From the NCBI GenBank assembly GCA_036362985.1, contig JAYGXS010000004.1, positions 47,307,592 through 47,371,591 of the forward strand: a stretch of 64,000 nucleotides of DNA, given 5' to 3'. The DNA comes from Ligula intestinalis. Its lineage: Eukaryota > Platyhelminthes > Cestoda > Diphyllobothriidea > Diphyllobothriidae. This document shows, one piece after another, positions 45,307 through 57,895 of this stretch (positions are counted from its first letter, which is position 1; the number at the start of each line of letters is the position of its first letter). A program made the position numbers and the translations under genes. The notes under the pieces were generated by a model. The model was given only the letters and a program-made list of their open reading frames with translations, was not told where the DNA came from and made no database searches.

Positions 45307-46184
45307 TGATATGTATAGTGCGGCAGAGAAAGCAAAGTTTCCTTCCATTAGATTGGCCTCTTAAACTATTAACCTGTTAGCGCCTGCTCGTTCTTCCTTT
45401 CAAACTTCCGATTTTGTGCAATGTCACTAGTATGGTCTGCTGTCTACAGAACAACCCCCTTGTTCTCCACACAAACCAATTTAGCATAGGTTTCTGGACT
45501 AAAAGCTTCTTGAATGGCAACTACGCATGCCTTCGGACATAAGTTATGCAAGCGCGTTCTTTTCTTCGCCACAACTTGCCACCTAAATTAGGTGAGATTG
45601 TCGCTGGCTTGCCCAGCCACACACGCGTAGGTATAGACATACGTGTGCATGCATGCATCTAATACCAATGCACAGACGTCATGTCCTGTTCACGCAGACA
45701 CCACGTTTGGCGCCTGCGATTCCGCAGGGGCGATGACTGATTAATGCACCGAGACCAGCAGGCAAGTACGCGTAGAGCACACACAGAGAGAAGGAACATA
45801 TATGCAGCAGTAGGTCTGATATCGTAAGCAGCCACACGCATGCCCGAGAGTAACGCTGGGGCACCTTGCATCACTGCTTCCTGCCTCTGTACTAAGCTGG
45901 TGTAAACGGTGGCGGGGCGGTGCGGTGACGGCGATCGCCTGCACTCGTCGGCAGTGCGTGAATATTGGCTGCCCGCAAAACCACAGGACCTCGAACCGCC
46001 ACAGTAGTTATGCCTGGAGGTGCCGATCAACCGGCCACCCACCTGCTCTGGAGCTAATGGCCAAAGGCAAGGTCGATAGGGATCAAATGATTCAGTCGGA
46101 CGATATTTAGCCCCCCTCTTCCCCGGGGCTAAAAGGCCCACGCTTTTGAGACGATCTGCATTTTCAGCTTTTAAACCTCCCGAC
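45307..46184. other. Intergenic; GC-rich segment 45.6-46.1 kb
   Basis: A 175-codon minus-strand frame (45659-46186) in GC-rich DNA has no motif and odd composition; not called a gene. Includes a GCATGCATGC alternating run near 45649. Confidence 0.45.
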
Positions 46185-46497
46185 AAATTTATTTCTCTTC
46201 GCGGTATATATCGGTGAATTTAAGGTCTGTAGACGTAGACCGAAATTGTAAGTGTATATTTGGGTTGAAACCCGTCAAGCACTGCGAAATATCCACTTCT
46301 TGCTGACAGACAGACTTTAGTATTATAAATTGATATTGTAACTTACCATACTAAATTCCGTCCGTCGGCAGGAAGTGGATATTTCGGAGTGCTTGACGGG
46401 TTTCAACCCAAATATACACTTATAATTTCGGTCTACGTGTATAGACCTTAAGTAGACCTTAAATACACTGATATGTACTGCTAAGAGAAATTAATTT
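46185..46497. mobile_element. Fold-back element, ~120-130-bp inverted arms
   Basis: Left arm 46185-46306 and right arm 46365-46497 align closely when one is reverse-complemented (shared GTGTATATTTGGGTTGAAAC, GAAATATCCACTTC and the outer AATTTCTCTT). The ~60-base centre is itself partly palindromic. The right arm has a short duplication (AAGGTCTA..TTAAGGTCTA) absent from the left. There is no reading frame and no target-site duplication that I can see. It could be a MITE, a fold-back transposon, or an inverted pair of PLE-type terminal repeats. Confidence 0.75.
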
Positions 46498-49400
46498 CTC
46501 AGGCGATAAAAAAGGTGAACTTTCAAAACCGGGATATCAACCAGAAAGCAGACAAGGAAAGCTGGGGGACCCACTGATGAGCCGGACCTCCGCAGCTGTG
46601 TCAAGCAGCGGCAGAATACCGGCGAAGCACATGGCTGAGCCTTATAGCTAGTACATAGGCTCTTAGTATGGTAAGTTACAACACGATCTGAATTATCTGT
46701 GAACAGCCGGGCAAAGCATTCCATTTCGCAGTTACGACCGGACAGCGCAAGCAGATACTTGGTCAAAAAGCTGATTCAAAGCCAAATATGAAGTAAGTGC
46801 AGGAACAGATACCAAACTTAATCATAGGATGATGGAAATATGGGTATGTTGAAACGTTGTCAAACAACCACGCGGCTTTTATTGGTGAGCTTCTACTCCC
46901 TGATCGTAAAAGCGATCTGCGGTACACAAAGAATCCGAGGAGCACACTTATTTTACGTAAGCAGAACTAAAACAGAAATATTAAGGGCGGTTGCATCCTC
47001 TTCTAAGCCTGAAGGCTGAATGCATTTTTTTAGTAAACCTAAACACCAAGTCTAACGAAAAATAAGCGGAGCAGAAACTGAAATATCTATCATGCAATTG
47101 AAAGCTGCTGAGTAATGAGGAAATGTATCAATCATTTTCTACCGAAAACAACATATAGGACACGCAAGGAAAGTGCTAGAGACTGAGCTCAATAAAATTT
47201 CGTCTTATTGGTGTCAATGTTTCGATCAGCGTTTGAAACTGCGATGTCCTCAGCGTCTAGGGCAATAATTTAAGTTAGTACCTTATCCATACGAGGCTTT
47301 CGACCGTCCTTAAAAAACAAGTGAAGCGTCAATCAGTCGCACGTTCGGACACTGGAAAACGCCAACACAGATAGGTCTCTAGAGTTATGTTAGAATATTA
47401 TCAAAATGGGTACCAGAAGTCCGTCGCACTGACGCATAATATACAGTTCTAAACCAAGTCCAGGTAGTTTGCACTAAACTTTTGAGTGTTAATGTGACAG
47501 ATAACTTAAAGTTTTGCCCTTTTAGCGATTCGTTATGGGGTGTTTTGCGGTAGTAGCCGAAATGAGTTAACTAGGTTAACGCCATATGTGAACAAAATAC
47601 ATTCGAGTATCAGTTTAGCTTTGCAAATGTCACGTTTATGCCGTTTGTCTACTAACGAAGACCACTTTACATTTAAAGTAATTCTGACCTCACTCAAACA
47701 GAAGAAACAGTTTGAGCCCAATACAATCGTCGACCTAAAGAAGTTATTAAGGTCTTAGTTGCCTGTCGACTTAAATCCGCATGCCATTTAACCAAACGCA
47801 AATACTTTGAACTTCTTATAAAATATGAAGGAAAACTACCTGTACATTTATCAACAATATACGGCCACTTCTCTCACTGTCCAAATTTATAACAACACTT
47901 TTACCAGCGAACTTGATTCAAACTTAGGCGTATCATGTGAACCTTACTCATGTAAGTCAAATTGAGGTTAGGAATTTGAGAAGCCTTCTATAGATAAAAT
48001 CGAATAAGTCTTTTAAGAATTTAGTGCGCAGCTAGTTAAAAATTTGTGATCTGACATAAAAAAGAGCATCAAACTCACTATCTCCGCTAGTACAACAATT
48101 CGTTGAGCAAGAAGCACCCATTGCAGCCCACGATGCGAAAAATCTCCGAGATGAAAGAGAGGAACTGTCGTATTCTTTGATCGAAATAGACAAAATCCAA
48201 AGAGTTTCAATGAAAACGGAGCCTCAGCTTCACTGAGTCTAAATGGTGGATTCAATCTCAAAGATTATGCGAAGTGAGCTGGCTGGTTAATGATACCAAC
48301 TACGCGTGTTAGGCAGCATTCAGGAAATGCTGGCACAGACACGCGACGCGCACGAAGACGAGGCGTTCGTTCCTTAACCAATCCACGGTCTCCAACTGTC
48401 GACCTTGTCACGCAATTGGTTCTGTGGGTAAGCATGCGTACACAGTGGTTTAGGCGACGGCGACAATACACATGGCAGATCGTTACGTCTTGTCAATGGG
48501 TTCGCTCAGCTCTGATGTCATCTGCCAGTTTATTCAAGGACACGACTCTCTTAGGCGAACTTCGTTATAAAGCCTTTACTCACATCGAAAATCGCAAACC
48601 CTGATACTCAAATGTCACTTGAGGTTAAAGTTTGCGCTTCGGGAGACGATATTATTTCGTCTCCCTTTCACTGGTTAATCTTTCTCACTAAACGAACAAT
48701 CTGAGACGAAGCAACGACTTAAGTTTTCCAACTCTTTCGTTTAATCATCAAATTAATGCAAAGGACCGGGTTGACTAATTGTCGAAATTATTCACCATTT
48801 CTTTGGAGGAATCAAAACTAAAGCACTACAGCGCATTGAAAGCTACCATATTTATCCAAAGATTTCATTTTTTATTTAGGGAAGAAGAAATAAGACGAGT
48901 TTACTCTGGTTTACTTGAGTGTGTAGCTGTAGTGGAGTGTAAGAACCCAATAATTGAGAATTGTCCGATAAACTGAACAAAATTCAGATCCACAACATTG
49001 CGTTGAGTTGCGCAAAATTGTGCGTTAACCAATTTTAGCTAGTTCCGTACGTTTCTTAATAAAAATAGCTATTGTTTACGTCAATGAAATTTATTTAGTT
49101 TATAATGTTTCATACTAAGTAGCCTTTTCAAAAGACTTTTTTACCAACTTCCGGCAATCTAGCGGAAACTCAAATTTTAGTTAGATGTTTGTATTCTGCA
49201 CTCAGAAAATATTACCAAAAGCTGCTTACACGTGAAATTAAAGCACGCCATTTCCTGAACTCATTTGGAGGCAAGCGTTTTGGTAAAATATTCAGGTGGG
49301 CAAAATATCAAATTACATAAACGCAAAAAGGACGCATGCTCATATAAAGTAACCCTCTTTATGTCAGACCAGGCGAGGCTCAAAAATAGAGCTATTAAAG

Positions 49401-52400
49401 GATGACCTGTCTGATGATTTGGGCCTAGTTTGAGATGCAGATCGATCAAATGGATACATTGAACATAAATTACCTCGACTTTAAAACATCTCCTTGTATT
49501 TCCTCAACTGCATTGCAGTTTTGCATACTTATAATGTGCTAAGCCGCATGTTATTTAAATAATTTTAATTCAAGGGAACGTATAGAGTCTGGTAAAAGCA
49601 GACATAGAAACTGTTGTTAGTCCTCCAAACGGCATTTTAAAAAGTGCACACTCGCGAATAGTCAAAGTACTTACACAAAATATTTACCATTTACAGTCAC
49701 TATTGCCACCGTTGAAGCAAAGACTTTAAAGCAGTAATTTTTTAAAAAATCGGCACAGTAAATATTTAAACGGAAGTAGATTAGGAGTTGAGCAATCAGT
49801 GGAAGGAAATAAAGAAACACTGGGCAGTTGCTTTTACTTCAAAACACTTTATCCTGCCGAATTAAGGTGTTCAACTGAAAGTCGATGTGCACCCATGCTA
49901 AAATTTCCTCTGAATTAGGCCGTTTTTGCTTATTTTTGTGATTCTGCTGAAGAAATAGATTCTCTATATGCATGGCGAGTATAGATAAGGAGTATTAGGT
50001 TATGAACGCATAGCTGGAGTACCTCCTGCTTTTCATGAAACTCTACATGCCTCTCGCTTTACATCTGCTCCCATTACAGCAATTCACCACTTTTTCGCAT
50101 GTAAAGATGGTTATATAAAGATTATCTCTTTTGATATTATATTATTTTTTATGAATAATGCATACGAAGGCCTAAGATAGTGAGAGTTTAAGGCTGCAAT
50201 GTAGGGGATAGCCACAGAATAGCCGTGTTTCTTTGAAAGATAATAATGGCGGTACGAGAACAGTAAAGAAACAGGGTTTGCGCTAAACCAAACATGACCA
50301 AATGGTAAACAGAGTAATCAACGATGATGACTATCATTTTAATTTTAAAAAGAATGTCAACACTTTACAAGGATTTAGTATGCTTGCAATCGCTGCCTTT
50401 AGGAAAATCAACAGTTAACCCAAAAAGATCTAAATAATGAAAAAGTGCGGTAATTTTGGCTACCACACAACCGCCACAGTTTTACAATTAACTTGATCGT
50501 ACACGAGCTGAATTTCATTTAATATGAAGGGTTCGTTCGCTTAAAAGTCCGCAAAGGCGGTTATAGTTGGGTCAGGTTGCTACAACAGTTGACCTTCCAG
50601 TCGTGTGCCAACTGCATTTTTCGAGTAGATGTTTCCCAGGAGAGGTCTTTCCAGCACTTAGTGCATCACTACACAAATGCAGAGTTCGTTTTAGGGTGGA
50701 AATTTGGCAACAAAAAGGCAAAAATGTCTACCTGACGATTAAAGTGTCCGTAACAACGGGTGGTGGGGACTTGACAGGGTGGATTGCCTGCTTCCGACTA
50801 CATCAGGCCTGGCAGCAAACTGTTGCCCTTTTCGGCTTCAGTCGCCGTGGCTTGACAAGAGATTAAAGCATTGCGTGCTGTCCTGAGTCGCACGCAATGG
50901 CGCCAAACTAAGTACTGACGACAGTTGTAACCTGAGCCTACGTGTGCACGGCAGCTACGGTTTACCAGGTCCTACATTAAGGCCCAAAACGCACATATAT
51001 AGGCCCCACCAGCCATAAAAGCACTGTTATTGAATAACTGAATACAGGCACTGCGTACTGAGTGAACAACAGCTTTACAACCACGTACCATCGACTAATT
51101 AACTTGCTTTTCGGCGTCTCTGGCCGCTTAAAAATAGTCTGAACGGTGCTCTGCTTTGAGCCCGTTTTAATTGTATAATAAGTAGCTGCTTTTGCCGTGA
51201 ACGCGTCCTATATCCATAAACCGTAGCCACAAAATAGTAGTTCTCATAATTTCTCAAGCTCAGCTTGAAAAAATTGACTCAAAGGAACCAATGACAACAA
51301 GACTCATTCTGACTGGCCCACTGAAAAAAGAACAATGTATTTTATCTTTTTTGTCTAGCTCTCTAGTGGAACGAAGCTTAATCTTTTGAATACACACCCA
51401 GAGGTGGCTTTTAAGCCAAACATATTAGCGAGAAAGTATACAATGCGAATTTTTTAAGCCAAGTTTAATCTGGAATTCACCGACTTAGTGCCTTCAGGTG
51501 GTAGTACAGGACGTTCTGAAAGGCACATTTCTGGAGCCAACTGCATGTCATGTGCGATCTTTTTAAAAGGATTTATGCACACCATAATTGTGAAAAACCT
51601 TCAAAATTCAATCTTTTCTTATAGTAGTGAATCCGGATGCCCCCAAGACTTGGTTAGGGTTTTACCAGTTCAGGTTCACTTTTCAATGAAATAATGATTT
51701 TTAGTACAGCCAAGACCAAAATGAACAGATAACCTGAACATTAGACGTTGGATTGATCGGAAAATGGACAGTAGTCTGACTGATTTATCTGAAATACCCC
51801 ATTTAAATTTAAATAGGGCATCTTATTTGTTAAAATTTAGCTTAAATGATATGCATTCATCTATTACTTGATTAAACAGATCAATGGAATTTTCTCTAAG
51901 GGTAATAATTATTCCACAAATGAAATGACGGAGAGCCAAAAGATAACTTTCAAACCGAAAACACATTTCTTTCAAACATTATTGATTCCTCAGCAAAGAT
52001 TTTCAAGTGAAGAAATCCTGTTTTATATGACCAAAAATTGATTGATGTTTTGAAAATTATGAAAAATTCAAGGGCTTTTTAGGCAGATGCTTGTTATAAG
52101 GTGCCTTAGAAATCAAATTTAACAACATTTGACCTAGGTATTCAAATTTTTCTCTAATTTTTGAAGTCATTCTTTTGATGAATAGGTGGTTAATATTTAA
52201 ATGAAATACATTTCTAGTAAGGCTGCCTAAGATTTGTAGAAATCTCAGTTTTGCAGCAATACCTGCTTGATTAGAACGTATGTTGGCTGTTTTAGATAGA
52301 TGATCAAACAATTTGCGTTTTTATGTCAAGAGAAATGTAGAAAAAATTTTGGAGAAACTTTTAGAACAAATTGGCAATTTTAGGCTTGGATAATCCTTTT

Positions 52401-53988
52401 AAAAAGCCTTGATTAACCATGCTTTTGGAATTAATCAGTGATTTAGACACGAGTTGTGGACCGCTTTTACACAAATGCCTAAAATGCCAGCCTTATGCAG
52501 GATAAAGATGTGTGGAATATACAAACACAGGCAGCTGAAGCCAGTTTAAAAGAATGTACATTTCATCAGGTAAAAGCAGCTAAAAATGCATGGCAAAAAC
52601 GTAACGCACAGTGGTGACGTATTAGGATGCATGCGCGTATAAGCTCCTTCAAGGGAACCAATTGCCGTCTGTTCTATAAAATGTAATTTCATAGAAATCA
52701 AATGCACAAAAGGAATTTCTAATTTTTCCAATTGTTGACTGCTATATGTGCGTATGATAACGTAGTATATTGTTCAACTGTTTTGGTGATAGGAATAAGC
52801 ACAACTGATTTGGAAGATCTTAAATTAAAAACCAACATACTATAGTGCATAAAGCTGCCTGCAAGGTAAATCATAACTCTTTGAAAAATATCCAAAATTT
52901 TCGCGTTACGTGTGCAATCTTTTTCATGAAACGTAAACAGGAAACTTGTACACTTCGGGGGTGTTGTAAATCAGCAATGGGTGTCGCATTTGCCATCAAG
53001 TGTGGGAGTGCAAGTGCAGTCAGAATGACCTCTGATAGACCATAAATTACTATCAAGGTTGAAGTTACAAGATGCAAAATGCAAGCTTACAAATGCCATT
53101 ACTCCATACGAGAGCCACACAGGCGATATTTTTCGATTCATATATGGCAAATCTAACTTTTTTTCATAGAAAAGGGAGAATCGGAAGGTTAGCTAAGGCA
53201 GTTTTCTTAACTGAAGCAATTTATTGTATCAAACCATTTGTAAAGAAGAGTAGAAAAAACGACTTCCCTTTTATGAGAGACTTTTGGAATGTATTCATTT
53301 GGTCTTTTAGCCTAGAAACAAACAACTGGGTGTGTAACAAAAACCGACAATTACTCGGTGTGTGGACTTAGATAAGTGACAATTTACCATGAATAGTGCC
53401 AGGTTGCGATATTGGCGCAAGAATGTGCAGATAATTGAGATGACTTGAATTACTTATTGGCTAGAGTGGAATTACCGGAAATGCACGAACAAATTACTTG
53501 TCAATAAAAGCAAAAAAACACTACCGAGAAAGTAGTTGAGAGGAAGCAGACCCGACCGTGGGAACAGGAAAATTATTCAACTAACTTTTTGGATTCATGA
53601 TCAAACCTATTATCGGAGACGAGACACGATCAAAAATTCAAGTTCGACGAGACGGAAATTCCTGTAGGAATGTGAGGTGCTTCGGGCCATGGTTCACTTG
53701 CCCCCAATACATTAGCATAACTTGCCCATATTTGGGGCTGAAAATGAAATTGGTCAAAGTATTCAGCCTCTTCGGGAGTGCGCAGTAGAACATTGTTTTC
53801 AATGTCAGCTTCAGTTAGCCAGATGGCCGAGTCTTCATCATGACAACCTCCAGCACGAGTGATGATATTTTAGCAATAAATGCTTCGACTGTTGGCCATT
53901 AAGCAATGATCGCACGCAATGAAAACAATTGTGATGATTGGAGAGCCCGTAGTTGTGATGGGTATGCGGTAGAATACTGACCGCAACC

Positions 53989-53992
<4 letters not shown>
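46498..53992. other. Long AT-rich intergenic stretch, no gene recognised
   Basis: A word of the fold-back centre (TTAGTATGGTAAGTTACAA) recurs once at 46656-46674. Otherwise only random frames under 105 codons. Slightly less AT-rich segments at 48.28-48.56 and 50.56-50.95 kb show no motif. Confidence 0.6.

Positions 53993-54046
<54 letters not shown>
53993..54046. repeat. (TA)27 microsatellite
   Basis: 54 bases of perfect TA. It sits exactly where the inverted copy of the 368-bp unit would carry its GTGAATATATAC tail, so it probably grew from that tail. Confidence 0.95.
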
Positions 54047-54049
<3 letters not shown>

Positions 54050-54136
54050 TCACTCAGAAATATGCGAACACCGATCATATGGATTTCCGAATTCAGTAAA
54101 ATTCATGTGGTGGACAGAGATCCCAACGGGTGACAG
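54050..54136 (-). repeat. 368-bp repeat family: inverted partial copy, locus 2
   Basis: Reverse-complemented it reads GTCACCCGTTGGGATC, CCACATGAATTTTAC, CGATCGGTGTTCGC-like words and TTTCTGAGTGAATG, the last quarter of the unit. Confidence 0.8.
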
Positions 54137-54155
54137 CACATGAACGGGCGCTGAT

Positions 54156-54838
54156 AAACTGCGGTTCGATGAAGTGCTTATGACCCATCTGATAGAGACC
54201 AGTGGCGGACAAACTGCGCCGTCTGTAAGTGCGTTTGTTTGTGTTGTCCGACCAGCTGGTGTTCAGGGTTATGCTTGGCTGACGAAGACAAATAAGCCCG
54301 AAACAGTTCTGAACTAAGTTACCCCCAGATGCTGTCATTTCCCACTTACTGCTATTATGAATTGGCCGGCATCGGCCTGGCAGGCGGTCACGCGTTGGGG
54401 ACCTCTGACCACCACATGAACTGTGTTTAGTTCGCAAGCCTATTCGATCAGTGTTCACACATTTCTCAGTGAATATATACCAGATCAGCAGTGTAAGCAA
54501 ATGGCAGGTGGCGAGGCTATGATGAACTGCGGTTCGATGAACTGCTTATGACCCATCTCATAGAATCCAGCGGTGGACCAACTGCGCCGTCTGTAAGTGC
54601 GTTTGTTTGTGTTCTCCGACCAGCTGGTGTTCAGGGTTATGCTTGGCTGACAAAGACTTATCAGCCCGAAAGAGTTCTGTATCAAGTAACCCCCAGATGC
54701 TATCATACCCCACTTACTGCTATTATGAATTGGCCGGCATCGGCCTGGCAGGCGGTCACCCGTTGGGGACCTCTGACCACCACATGAACTTTGTTTAGTT
54801 CGGAAGCCAATTCGATCGGTGTTCGCACATTTCTCAGT
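54156..54838 (+). repeat. 368-bp repeat family: direct tandem copies, locus 2
   Basis: A complete unit (54156-54523) and a second (54524-54838) that stops at CACATTTCTCAGT, where other copies continue GAATATATACC. The break is the junction with the RTE element's tail. The period is 368 bp, as at locus 1. Confidence 0.9.
54279..54336 (+). ncRNA. Hammerhead-like core in direct copy, locus 2 (decayed)
   Basis: CTGACGA (one change), GAAAC and CTGTC with stem III ACAG/CTGT intact; stem II no longer pairs. The neighbouring unit (54647-54704) is further decayed (CTGACAA, GAAAG, CTATC). Confidence 0.25.
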
Positions 54839-55595
54839 ACTTACTTACTTGTACCTGTAACGGCATTCACCTCGGGCGGGTTGAGCCGGCATCAGTTTTG
54901 ACGTTGACTGCATCACGAATCGCAACTGACCAGGCGCGTCGATCTTGCGCCTGTTCACACGAGAGCACAATCCATTCACGGTTCCACCGGCGTAGCCCGT
55001 AGACGCATGGGCCGGAAACTGACGACAGATCCTGCTTGACCGTTGCTGTCCAAGTTTTCAGCTGCCCGCCGCGACGTTTGTGCCAGGTGGGGGGAGGCGT
55101 CGCCACAAGCAGGTCACGATTCAGCTCACCATCATCACGCCCGGACGCATGCCCGAACCATCGAAGTCGTCTCCGAAGCAGGAGTAGAGGGAGAGCATCC
55201 AGGTGACAGCGTCGGCGGAGATCGGAGCAACGAATTCGGTCGACGCGTCGGTGACGAAGTATGCGGCGTAGGCAGTCATGGTCAAACGCCTCAAGGCGCC
55301 TCATGTCCTCAACACGCATAGGCCATGTCTCTCCGCCATAAAGCAGGATAGATCGAACCACTGCTTGGTAAACACGGGACTTTGTGCGTAGTGATATTTC
55401 CTTTCTATTCCGTAGAGGAGCGCACAGTCGGTAGAAGACAGATCGGGCACGGTTGACGCGTGATACAACCTCGTCGACACCTTGACCCGTTTCCGTGACC
55501 AAAGAGCCTAAGTATCTAAACGAGTCGACCACTGCGAGAGGAGCGCCATCGAGAACAATAGGACTGAAAGATGTAGGGGGCACACAGGAGAGCAT
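54839..55595 (-). mobile_element. RTE-type non-LTR retrotransposon, 3' end
   Basis: On the minus strand the coding region is followed by only about 28 bases of 3' UTR, ending in an AAGT repeat (plus ACTTACTTACTT, 54839-54850). A very short 3' UTR with a short-period repeat tail is a hallmark of the RTE clade. The tail abuts position 54838 inside a 368-bp repeat unit, marking an insertion into that unit. The 5' side is lost in the N gap. Confidence 0.8.
54867..55595 (-). CDS. RTE-like reverse transcriptase, C-terminal part
   Basis: About 242 residues without a stop. Visible blocks are SFRYLGSLVTETGQG (RT palm end), VYQAVVRSILLYGGETWPMR and DHDCLRRILRHRRVDR (thumb), RRLRWFGHASGRDD, RRGGQLKTWTATVKQDL and DRRAWSVAIRDAV. 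This order is diagnostic of the C-terminal part of endonuclease-reverse transcriptase ORFs of RTE-like non-LTR elements. The catalytic palm motifs and the endonuclease lie upstream and are missing beyond the gap. An apparent extension of the frame across the Ns to 55625 is an artefact. The absence of stops suggests a fairly young copy. TGA at 54869-54867. Confidence 0.85.
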   Translation of the reverse strand: MLSCVPPTSFSPIVLDGAPLAVVDSFRYLGSLVTETGQGVDEVVSRVNRARSVFYRLCAPLRNRKEISLRTKSRVYQAVVRSILLYGGETWPMRVEDMRRLEAFDHDCLRRILRHRRVDRIRCSDLRRRCHLDALPLLLLRRRLRWFGHASGRDDGELNRDLLVATPPPTWHKRRGGQLKTWTATVKQDLSSVSGPCVYGLRRWNREWIVLSCEQAQDRRAWSVAIRDAVNVKTDAGSTRPR

Positions 55596-55605
55596 NNNNN
55601 NNNNN
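55596..55605. other. Assembly gap (10 N)
   Basis: Ten Ns. The sequence to the right does not continue the reverse transcriptase, so the true gap is probably longer than 10 bases and should hold the rest of the RTE element. Confidence 0.95.
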
Positions 55606-57147
55606 ATGAGGGTTTGGATTTCCACTCAATTAAAATTCTCAGGAAATTGAACTCCTTTTTGACCAAAGCTGCACTATTTTTTGTAACGGTTGAAGTTAAA
55701 AAACATTTGGCAGCTCCATATCCACAAAGAAGAAAGTGAATAAAGTAATCACGGGGTGCTCAGTTGCTCCAAATATTATTTTTTCGTATATTTAAAATTC
55801 TTACTTGCTATTTTTGTAAATTAAATTTTACATGCTCCGACATAAATAGCTCTGAAACAATCAACTTTAAGCAGATTTTACAAGGATAGACTTCGTTTCA
55901 GAGTATTCTGGGCATTTTATTCAAGCAATCGAAATGATACAAGTAAGCAATTCAATTTACTTTGAGATGTCTGTGAAACACTAAAGAAATTTCCTGTCGC
56001 AGACAGAGAAAATAAAGTAAAAGATTTACCAAACTGACAGAAGATATCTACGATGTCGCCTTTTCCATAAGCTACTTACGCCAGCGTTTACAAGAACGGG
56101 TGATAGACTTACCAAGATGATCAACAGTATCTGGATGCTTCATAATGCAGGAATCGAGTTCTTTTGTACGATGTTTTAGATTTAATTGATGCAATTTATT
56201 TTGATCTTTGCATACCTGCTGACAGCACTAGAGCTTTCCGAGTATTTCACCTGCAAAGCCAGTTTTCTAACGGATGAGTAAATCTAACAAAGAAAGTGTA
56301 ATCTTGAAAGATAAGCAAATTGCTGGAATGATCCGCCTGAAAGGCTTGCCAATGGAAGCTCACTTAACAAAGACGCGAAATTGTCGCACAAAAAAGAAGG
56401 CGATATAGGTAAAGTAAGGGCTTAAATAAAATGAGGGTGCAAGCAACAAACGTTGTCAGTTGATCATAGGGGAGAAGTGGGGAAAACGTACGGACCTCGA
56501 GCCAAACTTAGAGTAGTTCTTTCCTCTGGCGTCATTTATATTATAATAAGGTTGCAAAATATACCCTAAGTGAGACAGCTATGTTGTGCAACGTAATATA
56601 ACTAAACAGCGACATAAATATGTACATTTAAACAAAGCATCAGAAACTGTTGGAATATCAGAACTGAAACTTTTCTGGGTAATTTAATAACCATTTGCGG
56701 TTTTTTGGCTCTGAGCAGATGATATCAGTGTGACGTCTGAGGAGATATCGACTAGCATATCAAAGTTAACTAATCGCCCTTTCGTTAGAATTGCAAATCG
56801 CTAAACAACCATCGAGCTCAATCGCCAGACTGTCAGCAGAAAAAGCTTCTGGATAGAAAACAAGTGACAGTACCTCTGTCCAACCAGTTGGTTTGAAGCC
56901 ACCTGCAGACTAGTTGCGTTGCATTTGCGTATCATTTTATGCGAGGCTGTAAATGTTTGTCATTGACAGGAGGTACTGAGGAGGGCATGGATGAATCTGA
57001 ATCAACTGTTGCCTTAATCTTCATTGTTTTGGTTTGGCTTTATTTCGTTGTTTTCTCGTATTTCTTGCTTTACTGCCTTCATTCTCGATCCTCTTCTTGC
57101 CTTTCTACTTCTTTTGCACAACCTGCTCTACAACGCTCACCGTCAGC
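55606..57147. other. Intergenic, AT-rich, no gene recognised
   Basis: No supported reading frame or repeat. Confidence 0.55.
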
Positions 57148-57895
57148 TTGTCTCCTTTTTAGTTCTGCCAACTGACGCATCTAACGGACACACCATCAGC
57201 CCAGCATGTGCTGTGTCGAAAGTGACTGATGAGTATGGGCAGTAACTCTCAGTCCACGACTGAATGGTTACCTCATTTCTGAAGAATGAAGGTCTAGGCT
57301 AAGTACAGGGTTGTTCCCTCACCCTTCTGAGATTTAAGGATTGTTTGCGTATGCAACATCACGCTTCAGCAAACCATGGTCCCTGCAGCCCGAGGTGCGC
57401 TGGTAGTTTTTTGTATCTGACTACATGTCGGTGTGTGCGCATGCGCTCTCACTGGGGTACAGGTCGTGTACATGGTTGTTCGGTTAATTGTACCTTCTCT
57501 CTATCTCTGATCCAGAGAAGTGAATATTAGCTGGTGACACCTAGCGAATTTTCGGGCGGCGTGATGGCGACGGTGACTGTCACGCCCTCGTCTATGTAGT
57601 CACAAGGCCTACCCGACCCTTCGCTCCGTGCTTATCTTGCGAAACTGACCGTTCTGAGCGTGGTGGCACGCTTAGGGATGGCCTCGGCCGCACCAGCTAC
57701 CTGCGCCTCTCCCTCATCTCTTCTCTTCTCGACGTCTGTTTTCAAATCGGATGCAAGTGTAGGAGTGATGAAAGAGCGGAGCAGATCCTGCGAGTCTGTT
57801 TTCACTATAATTTGGCTACAGTCACCGCGCCTGCCTTCAACTTGCTGAAGGTCATGATGGACACCATCGAAAACGACCGTTGAACTAGCCTTTTA
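57148..57895 (+). repeat. ~750-bp dispersed repeat family, copy 2
   Basis: Same landmarks and order as 21615-22362. The core starting CTGACCGTTCTGAGCGTGG is almost identical over roughly 60 bases, while the flanks are more diverged. The right end has ACCATCGAAAACGACCGTTG. Confidence 0.75.

Noticed and set aside
45659..46186. 175-codon minus-strand frame
   Set aside because: GC-rich segment, no recognisable motif, unusual composition and no splice context.
44518..54838. CRISPR array reading of the 368-bp repeats
   Set aside because: Units are long, contiguous and without spacers, in a eukaryotic genome; no cas genes.
55596..55625. Extension of the reverse transcriptase across the N run
   Set aside because: The residues beyond the gap are unrelated to RT and the reading frame through Ns is meaningless.
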